The notes under the pieces: model-generated
Databases searched by the model: none
The model's input: only the letters and a program-made list of their open reading frames with translations
Told to the model about the DNA's origin: nothing
Assembly (NCBI RefSeq): GCF_036711975.1
Contig: NC_091975.1
Location: forward strand, 188,501-252,500
DNA: 64,000 nucleotides
Direction of reading: 5' to 3'
From: Onthophagus taurus
Taxonomy: Eukaryota; Arthropoda; Insecta; Coleoptera; Scarabaeidae
Translations under genes and position numbers: made by a program
Shown: piece by piece, positions 34,454-46,900 of the stretch
How positions within the stretch are numbered: the stretch's first letter is position 1
Layout of the letters: each line of letters opens with the position of its first letter

Positions 34454-36066
34454 TTAATAAAAAATTCGTTCCATTTTTACATAAATGGGTTTTGCAGATA
34501 TCAGAAGAATGTTATTTTTGTTATAATCCAATTTATAATCGGTTTTTGAATGTGGTTTTAGTGAATAATTTGATAAAATTGTTACGAGTGCCACTTTTAT
34601 TTGCGCTATTCCAAATCTTTCAGCTGAAAATAAAAATTCGTTAAAAATTAAATTATTAATTTATTGCAAAACCTACCTATACATTTTCTAGGACCAATAC
34701 CGAAAGGTAAAAATGTATATGGAGGAATGTTGTCTTTATTTAGATCAGAAAATCGTTCAGGATCAAATTTTTGTGGATCAGGAAAATAATCTTCATCCCA
34801 ATGTAAAGCTAATGGGTTAATAAAAACTTTCATTCCTTTCTTAATATCAGGACCGTTTAAAATCTGGTAATCTTTCGTACATTTTCTAGGAATAGTCGGA
34901 GCTGAAGGATGCTTTCTTAAAGTCTCGTATAAAACCTGATCCATATATTTAAATTCAGATAAGCATTCATAAAAAAATCCATTATATTTCTTCAAAATCA
35001 ACCTGATTTCATCCCTAATTTTATCTTGAACCTCTTGATGATGAGCCAATTCGTGTAAACAATAAGTTGTTGTACTCGAAGAAGTCTCAAATCCAGCCGA
35101 AAAAAATAAAAATGAATTTGCAAGCATTTCCTCGTAAGTTAAAGCAATTTCACCTTCTTCCAAAGCTTTTTGTTTCAAATCTAAAAGAATTTGAACGAAA
35201 TCGTTACGTTTTATCATCGTTTTTTCACGATAATCAAACATATCCTTAAATATTGTTTTAAAAAAGTTATCAGCTTCCTTTTTTAACACTTTAAATCGAA
35301 GATATTTGATCAACCAGGGAGCCGTAAAAGCAACAACCCTTCTTATTTTTAAATCAAAACGTTCTTCAAAACACTGCCTACCGTACCTCCTAAAGACATC
35401 ATCCTGGTTAAAACAATCACATTCAAATCCAAAAATACAAGTTCCGATAACGTTTGTAAAAAACCTCCCGCACAATTCAGAAATATCTATTTCAAATTCA
35501 TGGTGGTTTTGTTGATTTAAAAATTTTTTTAACGGTATTGTTGAATTTTTTAACGTTTCGAACATCGATTTTAATTTTCCCGATGAAAATGTTGCTGTAA
35601 GTTTTGACCTTAACACTTTCCAATCGTTTTCTTCAATATTAAACAGTGTTAATGTGAAAACATCTTTTTTGTCGTATTGAAGTCCGTGGCTTAAAAAGTA
35701 ATCGTGATCTTTAACCAAAATCGTTTTAATTAATTCCGGATCGATTATTGTCAACATCGGAGATGTAATAGCGTACGTTCCGAAATATTTAGCTCCTTGT
35801 TTTTTAAAATTCCTGTAATGCTCCAACATCGAGAAGTGAAATCCTTTCTTAAAAAATCCTGCAATCGTAAAACTTCCAAATGGAAATGTTGGTTTCACGT
35901 GGGGAACGTTTCTTTTTTTCCAATATGACCAAGCATAATGGAAATAACTTGTAACGATTATCGTTGTTAATATGAGAGTTAGAGTTAATGTTGTGATTAA
36001 AAATTTAATCAAATCTTTGTAATTTCTGAAATATTTTGGGATTAAGAAGTCGAAGGAGATGGTCAT
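34454..36066 (-). CDS. Cytochrome P450, CYP6-like (CYP3 clan)
   Basis: Two exons: 36066-34677 and 34623-34454, 519 residues. Haem-thiolate mono-oxygenase anchored in the endoplasmic reticulum by an N-terminal helix (LIKFLITTLTLTLILTTIIV). Seen in order: the I-helix AGFETSSST, the K-helix ETLRKHP (ExxR), the PERF motif (DPERFSD), and the haem loop FLPFGIGPRKCIAERFG with the cysteine ligand. The spliced loop has alanine where glycine is usual after C-x. Length and the single late intron in the haem-binding region fit insect CYP6 genes. Substrate cannot be read from sequence; family members oxidise plant toxins and insecticides. The reading frame is open 11 codons further upstream but without an ATG, so 36066 is the start. 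Confidence 0.93.
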
Positions 36067-36099
36067 TTTTTTAATGTTGATAATGACTGGTTGTTTCAA

Positions 36100-37937
36100 A
36101 ATGAATAATAAATGTTGTCGTTAATTTTTTATTTGGGTAACAAAATTAACTGGAGTGGGCTACACGCAACTTTCTCATTGTATAACTCTAATAAGCGTTA
36201 TTTTGAGGATTTAAAGACTTATTGTATTAAACTTAAGAAAATGTTAATAATTATAAAAATATTTTTATAAAAGACTATTTACTGATGAATTCACTTATGT
36301 GTTATTGGCCGTTGATGTTTTCTATTGTATATAACCCATGTAAAGTCGATACAAAGTAATTTTAAAGACATATAATTTTTTGACAGATAGATAACCTCAA
36401 ATTGATTTTTTCTCAATTTCTTATTCAAATCCGTATTTAAACAGTTAAAGCTATTGAAAATGATAATCTTAGCATAGTAAGAATACAAAACAGCCGTCCT
36501 TTTTGTGAATTAATGAAGTTTTAAATGAAAATTCATAATCTCAAGATTTAAGCATTTTGGGAATTTTACCGTTGAATATAGAAGAAAATGACCAGATATC
36601 TGTAAAGCAATTAAAAGAAGCATTAAAACTACAAGATTTCATACATAAATATAGTTATTAAAAAAAAATTAAATAATATTTAATCAAATTAAATTAGTGA
36701 CATTTAAAATGTTAAAGTTGGTAATATCAGAAAATATTAAAAACGAATTTCAAGTTAATGAAATTGACCAATCAGGAAACACTATTTTTCAATTTCAACA
36801 TTAAACAAAGGAAAATTAAAAATTTTAGTTTGATTTTGAACTTGAGAGGGAACGCACGCAAGTTTTGTCTCGTCCAACATTATAAGCAACGTTTTAGGTT
36901 ATGTAAAAGGATAAATGTTGACATAACCTCAAAAAAAAAGGATTTTAAGAATTTCTCCGATCCAAAGAAAAGAAATAATAACCCTCATGAAGAAACATCA
37001 TTTTGGTTCCCGTTCCTGATAATCCCTGAATCCTGTACCGTGGACTTATTTAACCTACAACCAACAGACTAAGATAAGTGTTATTTTCTTTACATTTATT
37101 GTTGTTAATTTAGTTAACAATTCACTTACCTTCCATACGAAAGATAATTCCGAGATATTACTCATAATAATTCATTTCGGTATAATTTAAGAATAGACAT
37201 GTCACTTAAAAATCAACAATCTTGCTTTTCTCAATGTAAAATCTGATAAAATCGCCCAGGCAAAACAAAACCGTCGTATTTTTAAGGAGAACAATTCGGT
37301 AGATGTCGCTGAAGTCTTGAAAACACGCACACTTACACGTATATGTATATATTTGACATTTGAATTTGACTTTGCAAATAATAAGGCTATTGAAGGCTAT
37401 CACGCGCGATTTAAACGGTTAAATTATATAGTTTATTATTTGAGTTTTCAAATGTGATTTAATAAAATTATGAATTTCCATTTTACATAATTTGAAGCAA
37501 ACCAAAAAAACAATACAGTATCTACACGTTTCTTTATTAGATTTGCTTAATATAAGTAGGTAACTTAAATAGAAAATAAAATAATATCATAAATTGGTGC
37601 AGTGAAAGTAAACCTTAAAAATTAATAAAAAAATTCCTGTCACACATACAAAAAAAATTATAATACTTTTAATTTATTGACTTTTTTCTTATTTTCTAAA
37701 CAATATTCTACAACGAATATCGACAAACTTGTTCAATGATGAAATATTTACACAATACTATCACAGTTATCATTTTGTTTTGTCAGAAATTGGCTATAAA
37801 TAATTAAAGCTACATACTTAACTTTATATTCTTCGAGTATTTTGCTTTTTATTTAAATTTTATTAAATGATTGTCGATTTGTATACTTACATTACTCTTT
37901 TTTTAAATGAACAGAAGCGATTTGAGCAATTTTAACT
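36100..37937. other. Intergenic region between P450 and sevenless
   Basis: No coding exon or recognised element. The portion next to 37938 should be the sevenless 3' untranslated region. Short ORFs such as 36758-37072 show no protein-like features. Confidence 0.45.
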
Positions 37938-40900
37938 TTAACCGTTCGCAATTATTTCTTCAACTTGTCCGTCAACAACATCTTTACGAGGAATTTCATA
38001 ACCGTCATTATCTTCTGCGTTTGCATCATAAACTATCTCTAAGTATTTTGGAATTCCATTTGATGTCTCATTACCAGCGGGGGTACTTTGATCGGAATTC
38101 AAAAATGGGGTTATTTCTCGGCTGGAATCATCACTTTTCCATGAAGTACCTAAATAAATATTACAAAATATTAAAATAAATTCTCTTCAAGATGTGGTAT
38201 TATTAATTTGGAGAGTTATTGATGCAATGCAATGATTAGGTTGCGATTACCTGAATGATTATGATTGTAATCCTGAAAATAAAGCTGGTTAGTGACTCCA
38301 TCTGGTTCTGGAAAAGCGAGTTAAAAAAATGGATGCAAATTTTGACGAAACATGCCTATTAATTAACAAGCTGAGGTGGACTTGCAAGAATTTCAATTTA
38401 ATTACTTACGATCTGGAATAGTGCTAATATATTGTCCAGTATGGGCACTAGTTACCGGACATCTTAAAACTTGTTCGTGAAGTTTAGTTAACGTATCCAA
38501 ACAATACTTAAAAGTTGGTCTTCCTTCCGGTTCAAAACTCCAACAAAGAAGCATTAAATCATGTCTAAAAATTGTTGAAAAAAAAAGTCAAAATATATAA
38601 ATTTTTTTTAATTTAAAATTACAATTTTTCAGGACAATCTGTTGGTTTCCCCAAACGCCCACCTCTTCTAACATAATGCAAAACCTCCAAATTATTTCTA
38701 GCTGGGTATGGCTGTTGTCCTAAAGTCATAATTTCCCAAAGAAGTACCCCAAACGACCAAACATCCGATTGCGATGTAAAAACACCATCTACTAAAGATT
38801 CAGGGGCCATCCAACGCACCGGAAGTAACCCCTCGCCTTCTTTCCTATAATAATCATTCTTATAAATGTCTCTTGCTAGTCCAAAATCGCCGATCTTAAC
38901 GATTCTACTCGCGGAATCGGTCGAAGACACCAAACAATTTCTGCATGCTAAATCTCGATGAACGAAATGCATCTCTTCTAAATATCGACATCCTGTTGTT
39001 ACATCTAAACACATTTTTAAAAGTTCTACCAACGTTAATGGGGGTGTTCTTAACGCAGAAGTGTTTCTCGAAGCTCTTAAATACGTTAAAAGATCTCCGC
39101 CTTCCATTAATTCCATAATTATATAATGAGGATCATTATCTAAGCAAACTCCAAGCAATTGAAGGATGTGTTTATGCTTGAAATGACTCATTAATTGGGC
39201 TTCTTGGAGGAATTCGGTTTTTTCTTGTTCGGAAGCTCCTTTTCGCAACGTCTAAAAATAATTTGTTTCATTATTAATTTTTGTTTTCAAAAATTATAAA
39301 AAAGAAAATACTTTTACGGCCACTTTCGTTTCGGCGTTTTCACTGATGCCTCTAGCTTTACCTTCGTAGACTTCACCAAAAGCCCCACTTCCCAAGAATT
39401 TTGTTAAAGATATTTGATCTCTGAAATTTTTAATTACAACGAAATTCTTTTTAATTAATATAATTAAAATTTACCTTCTTATATGAGGTAAGAGTTTAAT
39501 TTCATCGGGTGTAGGTTGCGCAGAAACGTACAATACGTTCGTATTTTGTATAAAATTACTTCTTCTTGGTAGTTCCCTTAATGTGGCCAATTCAACGTCC
39601 GGTCTTCTACTAATCGGGACGATAATATGCGCGTCCTTCTTGTTTTTACTACAATCCCATCTGCCTGTAAGTACGACTTTAGATTTTTGGTGCATTAGAT
39701 AAATCGGGTCATTATTATTAATTTTTTTAAATAAATTTTTGAGAACGCCACAGACAGAGGAAAGATGAGGGAGAAGACAGAGATCGAATTTGAATTTCAT
39801 TCACGAGTGGATGAACTTACAGCATAACATGCACAGACAGGTCACCAGGATTAAGATGACGATTGGCGTACAAATGGCTATTAATATCATCGTTAAAGGA
39901 TCCGGTTTTTCAGCCAAAAGTGCCGCCGTTGTTGGATCAAATTCCATTTCTTCGCTTGGCTCTGACCAACCGTATTCGTTTAAAGCCAAAGCTCGAAATG
40001 AATATCGATAATCTTCGGTTAAACCATCGATTTTCCAAAAAGTTTCTAGAAATAAACAAAATTATTAAGTAAATAAAAAATATTGTAAGTCTTTAAAATC
40101 TTTTAATATAGTTCGTTTTTTTTCTATAATACTTGTCAATGTAAATTTTTTAGGGTTTCTGTTGGTATTATCTAGGACCCTTATAAAATTTATGTTGTTT
40201 TTCTGATTTTTAGTAACATTTTCAATAACTAAATAGTTGATGTTAAAATACTAATAAATTTTTAGATAAATACGATTTTAACGAAGTACAGGGTGTCCCA
40301 ATTTCGATGTCCGCATAGGCTATCTCCGAAACTAAAAGAGATAGAAAAAAAGTAGCTTACATGTCATGATCTCGTTTTTCGAGAAAATGCTAATGCCGAA
40401 AACTCCGTACAGCTATCGTCTTTTGTTTTCCCCCTATCGGCAAAAACTGAAAATTTTGCGAACACGACAATCGCGAATATCTCACTTATTATCAAAGATG
40501 GAGTATTATAAATAAAACATTATATGGGTAACTTTTTAAGAAGAATTCAGTGGCGTAGGTAGAATTTTTTTCCCATCTTTTATTTTCGAGATTTTAGACG
40601 TAACTTTATTTTTTTAAATGGAAACCATAGTTGGCTATTGACTTAAAATAATTTGTTATTTTCTTCTGATAACAAATATATATAGTTTGTGGGGTATATT
40701 TCTTATAGTTATTGAATAATTAACAAAAATTCATTTTGTTCCATCTAAATCTAATGTATATATTTAAAAGTTAACGTTGCTATGGTGATAACCATACATA
40801 CTATGATGGAATATAATGTATCAATTTTTTTTGTTCTTTCTAAAACTATTGTATGTATTTAAAACTTAATGTTGTTATGGTGATAACCATACCATGAGGG

Positions 40901-43900
40901 AAAGCATTGTTTCCAATTATTGGCAAAGTTTGTAGCAAGGACAGTAGAATCTAACAGGGCTGCTACATCCATTGTATTTTTGTAGTCGACTACGGGTTGG
41001 TTGCCTGCACTCTACGTCACACTATTTGCCACGTCTGGTAGATAAGTGTCTATGTTTTTAGAGGTTATATGATAGACATTAATACCTCTAAAAACATAAA
41101 ACTTCAAAACTAATATGAATACGTCTAGGATATAACCTCTAAAAACACACAGCAAACGCATAGACCATAACAACAGCTGCGCGTGGAAAATGGTGTGACG
41201 TAGTTTGCGGGTAGGCTGTCACAACAATGGATGTAGCAGTCCTGTTAGATTTTATTGTCCTTGAGTTTGTAGTAGTATTTAAAAATTCACTAACAACTCT
41301 GGCATTATGTGTTGGTGCTCCGTTATATTGAAAATATATCATTTGAGACATATTTAGTGGCAAATTGTCGACTAAAGGCTCAATGTGCTGCCTTAATATA
41401 TTGAGGTATTTCCCTGAGTTTAAGTTTTTATGGTAGATACTATATGCCAAAACTCTATTATCTAAAAGGGCACACCATACATTGAACCCCAATCTTCTTT
41501 GAACACTCAGAGACTTCATCGGTCCAGATGACGTTTTGAACAAACAGCAGATTATTTAATTTTTCTAAATATCATCTACAAAATTTTAATCTTAGATTGA
41601 CATCTCCGGCACGTAAATAATGAGTTAGCCCCGCTTTGTATGGTTTATACTTATTTTTCTTTCATATTCGGGAGCAGCGGCTTTTGGGTGAGACGTCTTG
41701 TTGCAATTTCTCTTGCAGGCCATTTTGGTATGTTTTTGTATGTGGTTTGGGGAAGGACCAAATATCCATTAAATTTTCTGCTAACCGGCTGAAGGTTCTT
41801 ACGTGCGGTTGTCTTCTTTCCGGATACCTTGTGAAATATAATTCCGCGGCTAACGTCGTATTCTTATCTGATAACATATAGCATTCCATCATGTTACAGT
41901 TTCCATAATTTTCGAAATTAATTGTAAAGTTTTATTCAGTTTTGTTATATTTTGACACTTAACATGCTGGTGCTTCGTACCAGCACATAATGCCAAAGTT
42001 GTTATCCAATTTTTAAATACTAACTTAAGCAATTATTTGATACATTATGTGCCATCATAGTATGTATGGTTATCACCATAGCAACATAACTTTTAAATAC
42101 ATACATTAGTTTTAGATAGAATAGAATGAACTTTGTTAATTATTCAATAACTATAAGAAATATACCCCACAAACTATATATATTTGTTATCAGAAGATAA
42201 TAACAAATTATTTTAGGTCATAGCCAACTATGGTTTCCATTTAAAAAAATAAAGTTACGTCTAAAATCTCGAAAATAAAAGATGGGAAAAAAATTCTAGC
42301 TACGCCACTGAATTCTTCGTAAAAAGTAGCCCATATAATGTTTTATTTATAATACTCCATCTTTGATAATAAGTGAGATATTTGCGGATGTCGTTTTCGC
42401 AATATTTTCAGTTTTTGCCGATAGGGCGAAAACAAAAGACGATAGCTGTTCGGAGTTTTCGGCATTAGCATTTTCTCGAAAAACGAGATCATGACATGTA
42501 AGCTACTTTTTTTTCTATCTCTTTTAGTTTCGGAGATAGCCTATGCGGACATCGAAATTGGGACACCCTGTACATATTTATTGTAAAAGCGTTTTTTATG
42601 CACCTTTTCTTTTTGAATAACGAAAGCTCAAACGTCAGTGTGACATATCTATTTCAAAACATGATAAAACAAAACTCCCTGTTAATTTTGCCAACTTTAC
42701 AACAATTTGACATTTACTACAATTTTGCTTTGTAATACACCTTAACACGTCCCGATTATGTTTCCTTACTTAAATAGCATTTTCTTATATTAAATATTAT
42801 TAAATTTAAATTTACTAGTTCTTACTCACCACTTCCATTATAAAATTCTTTCCATTCAAACTCGGTTTCTTCAATTGAGGGTGCGCTATAAGACCAAGCT
42901 GATCGATTCGTTGATCTCTTCTCCCTATAATTTTTCATTTTCAATCCTTCCAATTTGTACAGTTCAATTGGACCTCCGTTATCTTTCGATGGTTGCCACC
43001 AAATTTTCGATTCATTTCCACCGTTTATACTTCGATATTCGGGTTTTCCCGGCGGGGTGGGACGATCGCCTTTCGTCTCGAAAACGAATCGTCCATCATC
43101 CGGCCAAATGTAATCTTTTCCATCATCTTCCGGATATCTCAATAAGAATCGAAATTTGTATTGCGTTTTCGGTTTTAAATTATTAATATCGATGCTAACG
43201 ACGGTTTCGTTGTTAAGAGAGTCGTTTTCAATCCATTCATCAAGAACTTGTTGCCAATCGTTTGAAATTAATAAAGTGTATTGAATCACGTAGTTTTCGA
43301 TGTATTCGGAAATTTTCCAATTTAATTGCAGGTCGTATGCTGAACAATTTGATAAAGTAAGATTTTCGGGTTCGGGGAAAGTTGTGATTTTTATCGTTTG
43401 ACTTTCGTTTGATGAGTCGTTATTTTGGCTGTAAGCGCGTACCCATATCATATAGGTTTCGTTTTGAGACATTTTTTGAAGGTTGGTTGTAAATGGTTCT
43501 TGGCCAACGCTAACGTCGTTTTCCATCACGATTTGTTCTCCTTTTTTGCGTATTCCTGATGTGGTCGTTTCGGTTAACCAATGAATTTCGTAGTAAATTG
43601 TATCGCCATTAAACTCTTCGGGTGGGAGCCAAGATACTTTTAATAAGGTTGGATTTAAAACGGTCACTGTAACATTTCTTGGTTCGGATGGGGCTAAAAG
43701 AGAAAAAAATTAAGAATTTTACAAAAACAAAGATTTTACCAAGGTGATCAAGTCTTTAAATACGTTAATTAAAACCCATAAAACGTTTAAATGATTATGT
43801 TTGTGGCGGTTATTAAAGAATAATTCTAATAATGTTATAAAAGAACTTGATGGAGTTTTAGAGCAAAATCAGGTAACTCGTTCACGGTTAATTCGCCCGT

Positions 43901-46900
43901 TTCATTGGCAATATCAATCAATGCAAACGACTTTCTTGCACCAATCGCCTTGATCGACCGTAAAAATGAAGAAATGTATAATAATAAGCGGGATTCCGAG
44001 TTGTACTCGCCGCGTTTCCGCCAGTTTGCCAACAGAAATCGGGCGAAACGGTGCAAAAGTTGTGAAAGAATTTGTAAAACTAAAAGAAACTTCACATTTT
44101 ATTCATCAGTATTAATTAAGTCTTTGTGTTATAAATAAGTACTTAGAAAGAATCTAAAAATATTCAAAACAATTTGTTAGTGATGATGATTTTTATTTTG
44201 ATTTTTCTTGGTTTGATGTTTTCAAACCAAGTTCAAGAAGCTCAGTGTCAATATCAAAACGATTTTCCGATTGGATATACGATGGGTAATATGTATATTG
44301 GGGACCCGAGGGATAATCGAAGGGCGATTAGATTCCCTTCAGTTCCAATTCCTAGACCTTTTACTGGAGCAAGAGCGGATTTAATCGGTTATGGATTTCA
44401 ACCACCTGAATATTTCCAGCAACAAAGAAATTTTTAAACATGTTAAAACTCATAAATTTTACATGAACTCAATAAAACTGTTACCTTCGAGAATTCCGTT
44501 TTTTTTATGTAAAAAAAATGTTAATGATCGATTAGATTGTTTTCAAAATTGATTTATTGTGACCTTTATTATATAATTATAAGTAATTATTATTTACTCA
44601 ATAGAATTTTAAAACAACAATTTAATTTTTTAACTGATTATAATTTACTTACCACCAACAGCTGTTTGAAAAACATTCCAAATTCCTTTAAAATCCTTCT
44701 CTTTATCGCTATAATAATTCCTCGCTCCCAAAGATACCGAATATTTTGTGTAAGGTTTCAAGTTATTTATAGTAACAACTTTATCAAAAGTCGATAAAAC
44801 GGTGTAATTTTGATTTCCACTCTCTTTATAAAACAATTTATACTCAATAGTAGCCATAGAAATTCCTTTACATTCTTCATCTTTAGCTTTGATTTCCGGT
44901 ATTGTTAACGTTAAACTATTCCAAGTTCGATTCGCCAAATTGGGCGAAAGCCCGAATTCAAAATTCGGTTGTAAACATTTTTTTGAAGGATACGGTTGGA
45001 CGTGATCTCCAAAAATTAACATTTCCTTCGCTTTCGATTGGTGTTCCAACATCGTTCTTTTCGAACGTTTATTAAAAATGTATAGATCCTTGTTAAACCG
45101 GTCCAACAAGTATAAATTATTAAATTCGGACTTTAACGAGGATGTATCGCTTACATTTAATGTTGTAATAGATTCACAATTACAACCGAATTTATCCGCC
45201 GCGATGATCACGTTTGACGATTCGACGAAAATAAATTTCGGATTCGTTTTATCTTCGGAATGATCGATTGTGAACGTTTTATCCAATGGTAACCTCAAAG
45301 GGCAGTTACACTGATTTTGTTGTTTGTTAAAAAAGTGATTTATCGTTTGTCCATCGCTTTCCATTAAAACGTATTTATCATTTTGATCGTTTTCTATCCA
45401 ATACATTTTTCTAAAGGTAAAGAAATAAATTTATGTTTTCTATTAAAGGAGTACAAATATTAATTAATGATATATGGTGAGTCAGTACGATTTAAACCAA
45501 CATTAACCCGTTTATAAATGATTATATTATCACAGCTTGCCATTTTGCAGGCAGCAACACGTTTCCAGTAAACATGTTGTGATTAGACATTTAAAATGTT
45601 CTCTCATCCAAGGTTGACTACGATGAGCTATTTTAGCTTCTAACTTTTGGAGATCGAAACCCATTACTAATTATTTTTGTATATTTAGCCAGCATGGTAG
45701 TAGCAAGCGATTTTCGGGTTGAGATTATTATTTTATTCTTTCTGACTCACCCCTCTACAGGGTGATTCACATAAGAACCGACACAGAGCAGGGACATGTA
45801 GAAGACAATAAATTAAGATGATTGAAAGTAACTTACCTCTACAGCCTGATTCAGAGTAAGCGCCTTATTTTTTTTAGCCACACTATGGGTACTACTTTCA
45901 AAATATTTGGCAGTAATATGTTTTGGGTCATTCTCTACACAATGGTGATGCCACATTTTCAATTGGAAGAATTATTTCAAAATGGCGACTGTCAACTTTT
46001 TTTTTTAAATGGAATGCCAAAATTTTTTTTTTATTATTGAGGTACTAAAAACATTCTTTATACGATAGTATTTTATTTTTCTTAAAAATTCATTTCTTTC
46101 CCCATCAAAAAGCACACATTTTAATCTAGTAGCGCATGAATGTTTTACACTCGATGTTATTTTTGTCCAAATATCAAGTAGCGCTAGACACAAAAGAAAC
46201 AATTAAACTTTATTTTGTAATAAACATCTACTTATTTATTTATTTTGACAAAAATAACATCGAGTGTAAAACATTCATGCTCTACTATACTCTGTGCTCT
46301 GTGCTTCATGCTCTACTTTACTCCTCCTGGTTTAAAAACCAGGAGGAGTAAACGCGAAAGTCAGATTTACACTAGGAAAAATCACCAGAAAATATCACTA
46401 GGTATTTTGGCGGTAAATTTAAATTAATAATTGTTATTATTTATTTATTTACTTATTATTGTATTTATTTTCGTTTGTTATCGTCAACACTAAACATACA
46501 AATTAACATTGAAGTTATGAGTGTATTTCAAAATATAATAAAGAAGTAAATTAAACTTCGGTTTTTGCACTTTAATGGATTTTTATTTTTAATTTTCACT
46601 CAACCGGTTTCACTGTGTTTATACAGCATCTTCAGGAGTTATCCTACATAAATACAAATTTTCTTAAATAAATCTCGGATTAACGTGCTAAATTAAATGG
46701 ATTTTTAAATTAATACAATAATAAAACTTGCGTCAATTCCTTACAAAATATACATTAGATTCATTCATTTGGCAATTCCTCACTTGTTCCTACCGTTAGA
46801 TCATGTAAATGATTCTTTTAAGTTGTGATTATGAAAGATTAAAACATTTTAGATAATTGAAGCGTCATGGAGTTGTGAAAGTTAGTTTGAGGTTATGTGT

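Noticed and set aside
38245-38275. Possible 22-base micro-exon near the 3' end of sevenless
   Set aside because: It has acceptor and donor-like ends, but including it shifts the frame; skipping it keeps exons 13 and 14 in phase.
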